Source: an uncultured Oscillospiraceae bacterium (GTDB lineage: Bacteria > Bacillota > Clostridia > Oscillospirales > Oscillospiraceae). From it: a stretch of DNA of 21,947 nucleotides. Below are positions 14,507 to 21,947 of this stretch, one piece after another; within the stretch, counting starts at the first letter, position 1; the number at the start of each line of letters is the position of its first letter. The translations under genes and the position numbers were made by a program. The notes beneath the pieces are model-generated. The model saw nothing but the letters and a program-made list of their open reading frames with translations. It had not been told where the DNA came from and made no database searches. The stretch lies in assembly GCA_948616425.1 (NCBI GenBank), contig CAPGBJ010000012.1:1-21947 (forward strand), written 5' to 3'.

Positions 14507-14832
14507 CACCTGTGCAGACGTTGGTCTCCATCGCTGTTATGGCGGCGGTGACCTTTCTCACTCGGGCCCTGCCCTTTCTCCTGTTCGACCGGGGAGATCA
14601 CCCGCCCAAAGTGGTACTCTACCTGGGCCGGGTGCTGCCTCCGGCCATTATTGCCATGCTCATTGTCTACTGCCTGAAAGGAGTTGCGTTTACAAGCCTG
14701 GGCGGCTGGGTTCCTCCCCTGGCCGCCAGCCTGGCGGCGGTGGTCCTCCATGTGTGGAAGGGCAATGATCTGTTGTCTATCTTTGGAGCTACAGTGCTGT
14801 ATATGGCGCTGGTTCAGGGGATATTCGGATAA
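14497..14832 (+). CDS. azlD: Branched-chain amino acid exporter, small subunit AzlD
   Basis: This 111-residue small membrane subunit pairs with AzlC. It has about four helices and the family segment TFLTRALPFLLF near residue 22, then YLGRVLPPAIIAMLIVYCLK. The start is ATG 14497, inside the end of azlC, with GAGGAGGAG just upstream; ATG 14503 (an ATGA overlap) is a possible alternative. The open frame extends further upstream but only as a shadow of azlC. Confidence 0.93.
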   Translation: MPMTPVQTLVSIAVMAAVTFLTRALPFLLFDRGDHPPKVVLYLGRVLPPAIIAMLIVYCLKGVAFTSLGGWVPPLAASLAAVVLHVWKGNDLLSIFGATVLYMALVQGIFG

Positions 14833-14846
14833 AAAGGGGGATTTTT

Positions 14847-15584
14847 GTGTCCAAATGTGTCTTGATTACCGGCGCTTCCCGGGGGATCGGCGCGGCCGCG
14901 GCCCGGCTCTTTGCCCAGGAAGGCTGGGATGTGGCCCTCAATTTTCATTCCAGCCGACGCCGGGCGGAGGAACTGGCTCGGGAGCTGGCTGGACTGGGGA
15001 GGAGGGCCGTCCCCATCCAGGCGGATGTATCCCTTCCGGAACAGGCGGCCCAGCTGGTCAGGGAGGCGGCGGAGGCATTAGGGCCGTTGGACGCGCTGGT
15101 GTGCAGCGCCGGAGTGGCCCTGCCCCAGCAGCTGTTGACCGACACCACCCTTGACGACTGGCAGCGGGTGACTGCTACCGACCTGAACGGGGTATTCTAT
15201 GTGCTGCAGGCTGCCATTCCAGATATGGTGCGCCGAAAGCGGGGGGCCATTGTGACGGTGTCATCCATGTGGGGGGTGACGGGGGGGTCCTGCGAGGCGC
15301 CCTATTCCGCGGCCAAGGCGGGGGTGATCGGCCTGACGAAGGCTTTGGCCAAGGAGCTGGGTCCCTCCCACATCCGGGTGAACTGTGTGTCCCCTGGCGT
15401 GATTCATACCGAGATGAATGAACACCTCACGGCGGAGGACTTGGCCGCCTTGGAGGGGGAGACCCCGCTGGGCCGCATTGGAAAGCCGGAGGAGGTGGCC
15501 CAGAGCATCCTGTTTTTGGCCTCGGACCGGGCCTCTTTCATCACGGGACAGGTGCTGTGTGTAGACGGCGGCATGGTGATTTAA
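14847..15584 (+). CDS. SDR-family oxidoreductase (3-oxoacyl-ACP reductase FabG-like)
   Basis: This 245-residue classical short-chain dehydrogenase uses NAD(P)H. The cofactor-binding motif TGASRGIG is at 8-15 and the structural CSAG at 86-89. The catalytic residues are Asn114, Ser140, Tyr153 and Lys157 (YSAAK), and the closing CVDGG is typical of FabG. GTG at 14847 follows AAAAAGGGGGA with good spacing. It starts 14 bases after azlD and is probably in the same transcript. It lies outside a fatty acid gene cluster, so whether it is the true FabG or another ketoreductase or alcohol dehydrogenase cannot be told from the sequence. Confidence 0.93.
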   Translation: MSKCVLITGASRGIGAAAARLFAQEGWDVALNFHSSRRRAEELARELAGLGRRAVPIQADVSLPEQAAQLVREAAEALGPLDALVCSAGVALPQQLLTDTTLDDWQRVTATDLNGVFYVLQAAIPDMVRRKRGAIVTVSSMWGVTGGSCEAPYSAAKAGVIGLTKALAKELGPSHIRVNCVSPGVIHTEMNEHLTAEDLAALEGETPLGRIGKPEEVAQSILFLASDRASFITGQVLCVDGGMVI

Positions 15585-15639
15585 GGGAAAAAGAGTAAAA
15601 TCTTTGGAGAAAATTAAGGTTTTTATGGGGGAATTACAG

Positions 15640-15668
15640 TTGTAAAATCTCTAAAAACTTGATATAAT
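15640..15668 (+). promoter_or_regulatory. Promoter of the DUF4015 protein gene
   Basis: TTGTAA (15640-15645) and a perfect TATAAT (15663-15668) are 17 bases apart in an AT-rich stretch. Transcription would start near 15675, about 50 bases before the gene start. Confidence 0.8.
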
Positions 15669-15724
15669 AAATCGCTTCTGGTATTTGATTGACCAGGATT
15701 TTCCAAATCGTTGGGAGGGGCAGT

Positions 15725-16855
15725 ATGGGTCGTTCCAACCGGGAAGTCGGCGGCTATCGGGGCCGCAGAACAATTACAGATATTTTAAGATTCATTGCCG
15801 TCGCTCTGGCGATTGTGGTGGTTCTTGTGCTGGGCACGCTGTTCTATTTGCAGAGATATCTTGTCTATACGGACGATGGGGTGCGGCTGGATCTCCCCCC
15901 CTTCCTTCAGAGCCTTCGGCGGGAGGACCCGACGAAAGATCCGGAGGGCTCCACGCCTCCCCCTGATGTGGGGAGCGTCAGCTTTGTGGAGGACCCCGCC
16001 GGCAGCCAGTCAGAGCCAGGTCCGGGTGGGGTGTCAGAGCCAATGCAGAGTGAGCCGGCAGGATTTATTTTAGCCCTCCCGGTGGGGGATGTGCTGAATG
16101 GCTCTGCGGCCGACAGACTGGCGGAGGCGGGAGCCGACGCGGTCATGTTGGAGATGAAGGACCGGGAGGGCAATCTGGCCTGGTACTCCGATCAGGAGGT
16201 GGCGGGCCGGGCCAAGGTGAACGGGGAACAGTCCGCCAATGACGCCTTGCGCCAATGGAACCAGGGGGATGTATATACTATTGCCCGGGTGTGCTGCTTC
16301 CGGGACAACAGTGTGCCCTACTACCGCAACAGAATGGCGCTGCGTCAGGGAGGCAACAACTGGCGGGATGAGCTGGGTCTGCGGTGGATGAGCCCCGCCC
16401 AGGAGGACGCACAGGCCTATATTGCGGGGCTGTGCGGTGAGCTGGCCGCCCTGGGCTTTGATGAGATTGTACTGGAGAACTTTGCCTTTCCGATTCAGGG
16501 GAGGTTAGACCGGATCAACCAGGGAGAGAGCTATAACGCCGCTCAGTTTACCCAGGAGCTGGAGGGGCTGTTAGACCAGGTGGAGCAGTCGGTGGCGCCT
16601 TACGGCACCAAAATTTCCCTGTGGGTAGAGCGGGATACTCTGGCCGGAACGGAGAAAGTCAGCGGTGTGACCGGGGCGCTGCTGGAGCGATATGCCCACC
16701 GGATTTGGGTCCGGGAGGACGAGTTGGAACCCGCGGCGGCGGACCTGCTGGAGCCGGCAGGGATTGGCGGCGGCCCGGAACGGCTGGTAGCGGTGACCTC
16801 CTCCCACACCCAGGACAGCCCTGTGGTGCAGGCGGAAATTGGTCCGGAGGAATAA
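15725..16855 (+). CDS. Membrane-anchored DUF4015 (putative glycosyl hydrolase-like) protein
   Basis: This 376-residue protein starts at ATG 15725 with GGGAGGGG just upstream; an in-frame TTG at 15689 lies ahead of that site. A basic N-terminus is followed by one membrane helix (about residues 20-42), then a Pro/Ser/Glu-rich spacer of roughly 65 residues. The C-terminal domain looks like the DUF4015 putative glycosyl hydrolase family, a TIM-barrel type. Recognisable parts are AGADAVMLEMKDREGNLAWY, YTIARVCCFRDNSVPYYR, LRWMSPAQEDAQAYIAGLC and LGFDEIVLENFAFP. The domain would face the outside of the cell and may act on wall or exogenous glycans, but substrate and activity are unknown. It has its own promoter and terminator, so it is a single-gene unit. 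Confidence 0.8.
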   Translation: MGRSNREVGGYRGRRTITDILRFIAVALAIVVVLVLGTLFYLQRYLVYTDDGVRLDLPPFLQSLRREDPTKDPEGSTPPPDVGSVSFVEDPAGSQSEPGPGGVSEPMQSEPAGFILALPVGDVLNGSAADRLAEAGADAVMLEMKDREGNLAWYSDQEVAGRAKVNGEQSANDALRQWNQGDVYTIARVCCFRDNSVPYYRNRMALRQGGNNWRDELGLRWMSPAQEDAQAYIAGLCGELAALGFDEIVLENFAFPIQGRLDRINQGESYNAAQFTQELEGLLDQVEQSVAPYGTKISLWVERDTLAGTEKVSGVTGALLERYAHRIWVREDELEPAAADLLEPAGIGGGPERLVAVTSSHTQDSPVVQAEIGPEE

Positions 16856-16877
16856 GCGTATTTGTTGTCGAGAGCGG

Positions 16878-16914
16878 GCGGGGCGTCTGAAAGGAGTGTG
16901 TTCAGGCGCCCCGC
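16878..16914 (+). terminator. Intrinsic terminator after the DUF4015 gene
   Basis: Arms 16878-16891 and 16901-16914 pair over 14 positions including one G-T pair, with a 9-base loop. TTGAATTTTGG follows. It begins 22 bases after the stop codon. Confidence 0.85.
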
Positions 16915-17055
16915 TTGAATTTTGGAATAAGGTGGAAGAACTGTGTGGGTGATATGGGGAAATGGGGACTTTGCGTCAAAATTTCAGAGGAAAAATGGGC
17001 CAAAAGAGGAGGGGAGGCCGCACATTTTTTCGCTGGAGCGGGACAGAAAAAGGGC

Positions 17056-17084
17056 TTGCAATTTTACAAGATTTTGACTACAAT
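17056..17084 (+). promoter_or_regulatory. Promoter of the V-type ATPase operon
   Basis: TTGCAA (17056-17061) and TACAAT (17079-17084) have a 17-base spacer. The predicted start near 17091 leaves about 45 bases before the first gene, whose site AAAGGTGGTG ends six bases before its ATG. The 140 bases between the preceding terminator and this promoter show no gene or clear structure. Confidence 0.75.
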
Positions 17085-17135
17085 AGTACAGTAGCAAATC
17101 TCCCCATTTTTGCAAGCAAAAAAGGTGGTGAAAAC

Positions 17136-17450
17136 ATGGCATTAGAAGCGATTCAGACGGTTACCCAAGCCGAGGCCAAAGCCAAGGCAGATCGGGAGGC
17201 CGCGGCAGCCCAGACAAAGCAGAGGCTGGCTGAGGCCCAGAGAGAGGCGAAGCAGATCGTGGAACAGGCCCGGCAGCAGGCCCGGGAGGAGGCCCGTCAG
17301 ATGATGGCCCAGGCGGAGGAGAAGGCCGCCCAGGCGACAAAGGCGGAACTGGAACAGGCCGGTCAGGACTGCGAGACGCTGAAGCGAAATGCCCGGGGGC
17401 GGCTGGAGGAGGCCGCGCAGCTCATTGTTGGAAGGGTCGTGGAACGGTAA
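17136..17450 (+). CDS. ntpF: V-type ATPase peripheral stalk subunit (NtpF / subunit H/G-like)
   Basis: This 104-residue, almost wholly helical protein is rich in Ala, Gln, Glu and Lys. It forms one long coiled coil with repeated AEAQREAKQIVEQARQQA-type segments. It is the first gene of the operon and matches the size and position of NtpF in the Enterococcus hirae ntp operon, where it pairs with subunit E to make the peripheral stalk. The stop TAA shares its last base with the ATG of ntpI, so the two are coupled. The assignment rests on position and coiled-coil character, since such stalk subunits diverge quickly. Confidence 0.88.
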   Translation: MALEAIQTVTQAEAKAKADREAAAAQTKQRLAEAQREAKQIVEQARQQAREEARQMMAQAEEKAAQATKAELEQAGQDCETLKRNARGRLEEAAQLIVGRVVER

Positions 17451-19378
17451 TGGCCATAGTAAAAATGAAACGCCTGCGCATGGTAGGTATGGTCAGCGAC
17501 CGGGAAGAGCTGCTGCGCAGACTCCAGCACATGGGTTGTGTGGAGATTATTCAGCCTGAGGCGGATGCGGATGATCCCCTGTGGGCCTGCCTGACCCGCC
17601 CGGAGGCGGGAGGACTGGCCGCAGCCCATGAGGAGAAGACTCAGGCCGAACGGGCTCTGGAGGTCCTCAAGCGATATGCTCCGTCCAAGGGCAGCTTCCT
17701 GGCCCCGAAGCCCGGCGTGGGGGAGCGGGATTTCCTGGACGAGGAGCGGGCCAAAGGGGCGCGTGAGGCGGCTGAGCAGGTGAATGCTCTGGACCGGCGG
17801 CTGGCCGCTATCCGTGCCGAGGAGAACAAGCTGGAGGCCCAAAAGGCGGTGCTGCTCCCCTGGATGAACTTGGACCTGCCGCTGGAGACCGGCTCCACCC
17901 CCCAGGTGACCATTCAGCTGGGTACTCTGCCCGCCAACATCCCCATGGGCCAGGCGGAGAGAGAGGTGCAGGCCGCCAGCGAGCTGGCTGAGCTCACCGA
18001 GGTGTCCTCTGATCGAGATACCCGCTACTGTATGCTGGTGTGTCACACCAGCCAGGCCGAGGGAGTTTTAGAGGGGCTGAAGGCCCTGGGCTGGTCCCGG
18101 GCGAATCTGCGGGACTGGACGGGCAGTGCGGCGGAAAATCTGGAACGACTGGGCCGGGAGACCAAGGCGCTGCAGGAGGAGGCCGCCTCCATCGAGAAGA
18201 AGCTGACCGGCATGGGAGAGCTGAACGCCCCCCTGCGGCAGCTGTCTGACCTGGCCGGCGTAGATGCCAGCCGGGAGGAGGCCCGGGGCCGGCTGATGGA
18301 TACGGGACAGACCTTCTTGCTGGAGGGCTGGGTGCCGGAGGAGAACTGGCCTGAGTTAGAGAGGGCGCTGGGGAGTTACCCCTGTGCCTGCGAGGTCAGC
18401 GACCCCGCCCCGGAGGACTACTCCCAGGTGCCGGTGAAATTGAAAAACAGCGCGCTGACTAGACCGTTGAACATGGTCACTGAGATGTACTCCCTGCCGG
18501 CCTACGGGACGCTGGACCCCAACCCCCTGATGGCCCCCTTCTTCATCCTGTTTTACGGGATTATGATGGCGGATATGGGGTATGGCCTTCTTATGATGCT
18601 GGCTGGAGCTGTGATCCTGAAAAAGAAAAAGCCGGGCGGCACCTTTGGCCACCTGTGCGGGCTGCTGGTGCTGTGCGGGATCACCACCTTTATCATGGGC
18701 GCCCTGACAGGAGGCTTCTTCGGAGACTTCCTCACCCAGGTGGTAAAGCTGACCACCGGCGGTGAGTTTGCCCTGCCTGCCCTGTTCACCCCCCTAGAGG
18801 ACACCATGATGATCCTGGTGGGGGCTATGTGCCTGGGCTTTGTACAGATTATCACCGGTATGGCCATCAGCTTTGTCAGCAAGCTGAAAAATGGACAGGT
18901 GATGGATGCCGTCTTTGAGGAGGTCACCTGGTGGGTGGTCTTTGCTGGGCTGGGCCTGGCGATTGTGGGGATTACCCCCATTGTGCTGGTCGTCGGTCTG
19001 GTGATGGTAGTGGCCGGCCCGGTCATCCAAAACCAGGGATTTGGCAAGGTTACAGGTATCTTCGGCTCTCTGTACAACCATGTGACGGGCTATTTTGGCG
19101 ATATCCTGTCCTACTCCCGTCTCATGGCTCTGATGCTGGCCGGTTCGGTCATTGCCCAGGTGTTCAACACCCTGGGCGCCATCCCCGGCAACATCGTCAT
19201 CTTCTTGATTATCTCTTTCGCGGGCAACACCCTGAACTTTGCGCTGAACCTGCTGGGCTGCTACGTCCATGACCTGAGACTTCAGTGTCTGGAGTACTTC
19301 GGCAAGTTCTATCAGGATGGCGGAAGACCCTTCCGCCCCTTGAATCTCAATACCAAATACTACGAGGTAGTTAAATAA
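17450..19378 (+). CDS. ntpI: V-type ATPase membrane subunit I (a-subunit homologue)
   Basis: This 642-residue membrane stator forms the ion half-channels beside the c-ring. Residues 1 to about 340 are a cytoplasmic arm with coiled coils; from about 355 there are seven or eight membrane helices. The conserved rotor-facing segment DILSYSRLMALMLAGSVIAQ carries Arg557, the likely essential arginine. The GYFGDILSYSRLMA context and the closing YVHDLRLQCLEYFGKFYQDGG are strong family markers. The ATG overlaps the stop of ntpF by one base. Confidence 0.97.
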   Translation: MAIVKMKRLRMVGMVSDREELLRRLQHMGCVEIIQPEADADDPLWACLTRPEAGGLAAAHEEKTQAERALEVLKRYAPSKGSFLAPKPGVGERDFLDEERAKGAREAAEQVNALDRRLAAIRAEENKLEAQKAVLLPWMNLDLPLETGSTPQVTIQLGTLPANIPMGQAEREVQAASELAELTEVSSDRDTRYCMLVCHTSQAEGVLEGLKALGWSRANLRDWTGSAAENLERLGRETKALQEEAASIEKKLTGMGELNAPLRQLSDLAGVDASREEARGRLMDTGQTFLLEGWVPEENWPELERALGSYPCACEVSDPAPEDYSQVPVKLKNSALTRPLNMVTEMYSLPAYGTLDPNPLMAPFFILFYGIMMADMGYGLLMMLAGAVILKKKKPGGTFGHLCGLLVLCGITTFIMGALTGGFFGDFLTQVVKLTTGGEFALPALFTPLEDTMMILVGAMCLGFVQIITGMAISFVSKLKNGQVMDAVFEEVTWWVVFAGLGLAIVGITPIVLVVGLVMVVAGPVIQNQGFGKVTGIFGSLYNHVTGYFGDILSYSRLMALMLAGSVIAQVFNTLGAIPGNIVIFLIISFAGNTLNFALNLLGCYVHDLRLQCLEYFGKFYQDGGRPFRPLNLNTKYYEVVK

Positions 19379-19394
19379 GAGGAGGAACAACACT

Positions 19395-19934
19395 ATGAGC
19401 ACTGCAACAGATATGATCCAAATGATGGAGCAGAACGCGGCGGCACAGTCCTTTCTTGGGGCCTTCGGCGGTCTGGCCCTGGCCCTGCTGGGCGCCGGCC
19501 TGGCGGCCGTCCTCAGCGGCATCGGCTCCGCCAAGGGCACCGGCATCGCCGGTGAGGCCGGAACCGGCCTGCTGTGTGAAGACCCCAGCAAATTCGGTAA
19601 AGTCATGATCTTGCAAGTTATCCCCGGCACCCAGGGCCTGTATGGCCTGGTGGTATGGTTCTTCGCCGTCTTCCGCATGGGGCTGCTGTCCGGCACCCTG
19701 CCCATGCTGAGCGTAGCCCAGGGCTGCCAGTACTTTGCCGCCTGCCTGCCCATGGCCCTCGGCGGACTGTTCTCCGCCATTGCCCAGGGCCGCGTGGCTG
19801 CCGGTTCTATCAACATCCTGGCCAAGAAGCCCGACGACTGGTCCAAGGGCATGGTGCTGTGCATCACCGTGGAGTTCTACGCCATTTTGTCCCTGCTGGC
19901 CTCCATGCTGATGATCATCAACATCAGCGCCTAA
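19395..19934 (+). CDS. ntpK: V-type ATPase rotor ring subunit K (c-subunit), Na+-type ligand set
   Basis: This 179-residue double-hairpin proteolipid with four helices forms the rotor ring. Both hairpins carry the GxGxAxG-like small-residue pattern, but only the second has the ion-binding carboxylate, Glu160 in TVEFYAIL. Thr79 and Gln80 in PGTQGLYG, and Gln131 in AIAQGR, match Thr64, Gln65 and Gln110 of the E. hirae NtpK Na+ site. A branched aliphatic (Ile76) stands where E. hirae has Leu61. Na+ transport is therefore predicted. The strong site AGAGGAGGA precedes the ATG. Confidence 0.97.
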   Translation: MSTATDMIQMMEQNAAAQSFLGAFGGLALALLGAGLAAVLSGIGSAKGTGIAGEAGTGLLCEDPSKFGKVMILQVIPGTQGLYGLVVWFFAVFRMGLLSGTLPMLSVAQGCQYFAACLPMALGGLFSAIAQGRVAAGSINILAKKPDDWSKGMVLCITVEFYAILSLLASMLMIINISA

Positions 19935-19955
19935 GGCCGGAAAGAGAGACGGTTT

Positions 19956-20642
19956 ATGGAAGGAATCGAAAAAATCACCGCCAAAATTGCCCAGGACGCC
20001 CAAGCTGAAATCAGCAAGCTGGCGGCGGAGACCGACCAAAAGGTCCAAGCGATCCGGGACAATGCCGCGGCCCAGGCCCAGCAGGAGGCCAACGAGATTG
20101 TGGAGCGGGGCCGAAATGCAGCCGGTGAGCGACTGGAGCGGCTGAAATCTGCCTCTCAGATGGAGCGGCGCAAGCTGGAGCTGGCCGCTAAGCAGGAGGT
20201 GCTGGGCGAGGCCTTTGCCCTGGCCCTGGAGAAGCTGTGCACTCTGCCTGAAAAGGAGTACATCGCCCTGCTGACCAAGCTGGCCTTGGAGGCCAGCTCC
20301 TCCGGCAAAGAGCAGCTGATCTTCTCCCAGAAGGATCGCGCCCGGGTCGGAAAGCAGGTGGTCATGGCCGCCAATGAGACCTTGGTCAAGGAGCGGGCCC
20401 CCAGTTTGCCCGAGGAGGTCACCAAATCTAAGGTGGGCGCCTTTGTGGATAAGCTGGTCCACAACACCACGGCCGTGGTCACTGGCACCGGGCTCACCTT
20501 GTCAGAGGAGACCCGGGACATCCGGGGCGGCTTTATCATGGTGGACGGCGACGTGGAGATTAACTGCGCCTTCGAAACTCTGGTGCGCCTCCAGCGGGAG
20601 CAGGTGGAGAAGCAGGTCGCCGACGCTCTGTTTCAATCATAA
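19956..20642 (+). CDS. ntpE: V-type ATPase peripheral stalk subunit E
   Basis: This 228-residue subunit pairs with NtpF to connect the catalytic head to the membrane stator. The N-terminal half is a long charged helix (MEGIEKITAKIAQDAQAEIS onward). The C-terminal globular half ends with the family segment RDIRGGFIMVDGDVEINCAF, followed by a helix. It is 21 bases from ntpK and 17 from ntpC. The ribosome-binding site (GGAAAGAGAG) is only moderate. Confidence 0.94.
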   Translation: MEGIEKITAKIAQDAQAEISKLAAETDQKVQAIRDNAAAQAQQEANEIVERGRNAAGERLERLKSASQMERRKLELAAKQEVLGEAFALALEKLCTLPEKEYIALLTKLALEASSSGKEQLIFSQKDRARVGKQVVMAANETLVKERAPSLPEEVTKSKVGAFVDKLVHNTTAVVTGTGLTLSEETRDIRGGFIMVDGDVEINCAFETLVRLQREQVEKQVADALFQS

Positions 20643-20659
20643 GGAAGGGGGCAGTCAAC

Positions 20660-21646
20660 TTGTCCCACCGCAAAAAAGATACAGATTATCTGGCCATTTC
20701 CGCCCGTATCCGGGCCATGGAGAACAGACTGCTCACCCGGGAGCGGATGGACCGGATGATTGAGGCCCGAGACGACGCCGAGGCCATGAAGCTGCTGGCC
20801 GAGTGCGGCTACAACGATGGGGCTGGCCTGGACGGCGCGCTGGCCCAGGCCCGTGCTCAGGTCTTCAAAGACATGGAGCAGGGGGCCCCTGATCCCCGTC
20901 TGGTAGAGGTTTTCCAGATCAAATACGACTACCACAACGCCAAGACCATGATCAAGGCTCAGGCCATGGGCTCCGACCCGGAGCGCCTGCTACTGGCCGG
21001 GGGCCGCTACGACCCCGCTCAGCTGTGGGACGGCTGGAAGCGGGAGGCAGTGACCGGCACCAGCGAGGCCTTCAAGCGGGCCATGGAGCAGGCCAGGGCG
21101 GCCCTGGCCGACGGGGGCGACCCCCAGCAGGCCGACCTGATCTTGGATAAGGCCTGCTATGGCGAGATGGCCCAGCTGGCCAAAGAGCTGCGCAGCCCCT
21201 TCCTCCAGGGCTATGTCCGCCTGTCGGTGGACGTGGCCAACCTGCGTTCCGCCGTCCGGGTGGCCCGCATGGGCCGGGAGGGCGACTTCCTGCGCCAGGT
21301 GCTGCTGCCTGGAGGGAATGTCTCCGAGGGGGGCATCGCCTCCGCCCGGGGAGACGCCTTGGGCGAAGTCTTCCGGTCCGGGCCCCTGGCCCAGGCCGCC
21401 AGTCTGGGGGCCAAGTTGGCCCAGCCGGGCGGGGGGTCCCTCACCGCGTTTGAGCGGGAGTGTGACAACGCCCTCACCGCCTACCTGGCCGCCGCCCGCC
21501 GTATCCCCTTCGGGGAAGAGACGGTGATCGGCTACCTGTACGCCAAAGAGCAGGAGTTTACCGCCATCCGGGCCATCTTCGCCGGACGTGCGGCGGGGCT
21601 GGATGGGGACACCATCCGCTCCCGGCTCCGGGAAACCTATGTGTAA
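20660..21646 (+). CDS. ntpC: V-type ATPase subunit C (d-subunit homologue)
   Basis: This 328-residue all-helical funnel-shaped subunit sits on top of the rotor ring and couples the central shaft to it. It starts at TTG 20660, supported by AAGGAAGGGGGC (20641-20652); no ATG is available until about residue 16. Family features are TDYLAISARIRAMENRLL at the start, the VEVFQIKYDYHNAKTMIKA segment near residue 75, and the ending AKEQEFTAIRAIFAGRAAGL. The length is normal. Confidence 0.95.
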   Translation: MSHRKKDTDYLAISARIRAMENRLLTRERMDRMIEARDDAEAMKLLAECGYNDGAGLDGALAQARAQVFKDMEQGAPDPRLVEVFQIKYDYHNAKTMIKAQAMGSDPERLLLAGGRYDPAQLWDGWKREAVTGTSEAFKRAMEQARAALADGGDPQQADLILDKACYGEMAQLAKELRSPFLQGYVRLSVDVANLRSAVRVARMGREGDFLRQVLLPGGNVSEGGIASARGDALGEVFRSGPLAQAASLGAKLAQPGGGSLTAFERECDNALTAYLAAARRIPFGEETVIGYLYAKEQEFTAIRAIFAGRAAGLDGDTIRSRLRETYV

Positions 21647-21658
21647 GGGGGATTGCAG

Positions 21659-21947
21659 ATGTATAAAATCGCCGCCATGGGCGACAAGGACAGCGTCCTG
21701 GGCTTCAAGGCCCTGGGGCTGGAGGTCTGCCCGGTAGAGTCCCCCGAGGCGGGCCGGGAGGCCCTCCACCGCATGGCCAAGGAGAACTACGCCATCATCT
21801 ATATGACCGAGCAGCTGGCCGCCCAGCTCCCCCAGGAGATTGCCCGGTATAAGGACGCCCTCACCCCGGCCATCATTTTGATCCCCGGCAAGGAGGGCTC
21901 CCTGGGCATCGGCATGGCCAACGTGAAAACGGCGGTCGAGAGGGCCG
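21659..21947 (+). CDS. ntpG: V-type ATPase subunit F (NtpG), 3' end cut by the window
   Basis: The frame opens at ATG 21659 after AAGGGGGA and runs off the right edge; 96 residues are visible of an expected 100-110. It starts MYKIAAMGDKDSVLGFKALG, the typical start of the small central-shaft subunit F. It continues with YAIIYMTEQLA and LIPGKEG, and ends in the SLGIGMANVKTAVERA region seen near the family's C-terminus. This subunit sits with D on the central shaft and regulates activity. The catalytic ntpA and ntpB and the shaft ntpD are expected just beyond the edge. Confidence 0.94.
   Translation, partial: MYKIAAMGDKDSVLGFKALGLEVCPVESPEAGREALHRMAKENYAIIYMTEQLAAQLPQEIARYKDALTPAIILIPGKEGSLGIGMANVKTAVERA

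Noticed and set aside
18794..19867. Minus-strand open frame of 357 codons across ntpI and ntpK
   Set aside because: Same reasoning: antisense shadow of membrane-protein coding sequence.
19371..20462. Minus-strand open frame of 363 codons across ntpK and ntpE
   Set aside because: Gln/Gly/His-rich shadow of two clear V-ATPase genes, with no domain and no ribosome-binding site.

Overview
The window comes from a GC-rich member of the Clostridia. The likeliest home is an Oscillospiraceae gut commensal of the Flavonifractor / Pseudoflavonifractor / Lawsonibacter / Intestinimonas type. This is inferred from the high GC content, Firmicutes-style Shine-Dalgarno sites with frequent GTG/TTG starts, a class B sortase with a wall-anchored surface protein, the Firmicutes order yhbY - nadD/yqeK - LCP - rsfS, and a clostridial/enterococcal V-type ATPase operon. 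Nothing looks phage- or plasmid-derived. I found no tRNA, rRNA, CRISPR array or insertion-sequence transposase.

Layout. (1) 1-2150: the 3' part of a surface protein with two immunoglobulin-like repeats, a Gly9 hinge, an (Asp/Glu-Pro) stalk and a TPQTG sorting signal, followed by its probable class B sortase and a terminator. (2) 2150-2597: about 450 bases without a gene, holding a good promoter and a strongly foldable leader upstream of smc. (3) 2598-7489: chromosome condensation and protein targeting genes smc, a small membrane zinc-ribbon protein, and ftsY. (4) 7490-7753: a gap holding a foldable inverted-repeat element flanked by short direct repeats, then a promoter. (5) 7754-12632: a housekeeping run of rdgB, yhbY, an unknown four-helix membrane protein, a nadD-yqeK fusion, an LCP cell-wall ligase and rsfS. 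(6) 12633-13603: a diacylglycerol-kinase-like lipid kinase on the minus strand, facing rsfS across a shared hairpin. (7) 13784-16855: divergent from the kinase, the branched-chain amino acid exporter pair azlCD, an SDR reductase, and a membrane-anchored DUF4015 (glycosyl-hydrolase-like) protein with its own promoter and terminator. (8) 17136-21947: the V-type ATPase operon in the order F-I-K-E-C-G, as in the Enterococcus hirae ntp operon. It runs off the right edge before the catalytic A and B subunits.

How the genes work together. Most of the window is core cell maintenance: chromosome organisation, SRP targeting, nucleotide clean-up, ribosome assembly and silencing, NAD synthesis and wall polymer attachment. 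The rotor subunit of the ATPase keeps the residues that bind Na+ in the E. hirae enzyme, so a sodium-coupled pump or synthase is predicted.

I see no clearly new multi-gene system. The points most worth a second look are the inverted-repeat element between ftsY and rdgB, the structured smc leader, the NadD-YqeK fusion, the TPQTG/class B sortase pair, the Na+-type rotor, and two small uncharacterised membrane proteins in conserved neighbourhoods.
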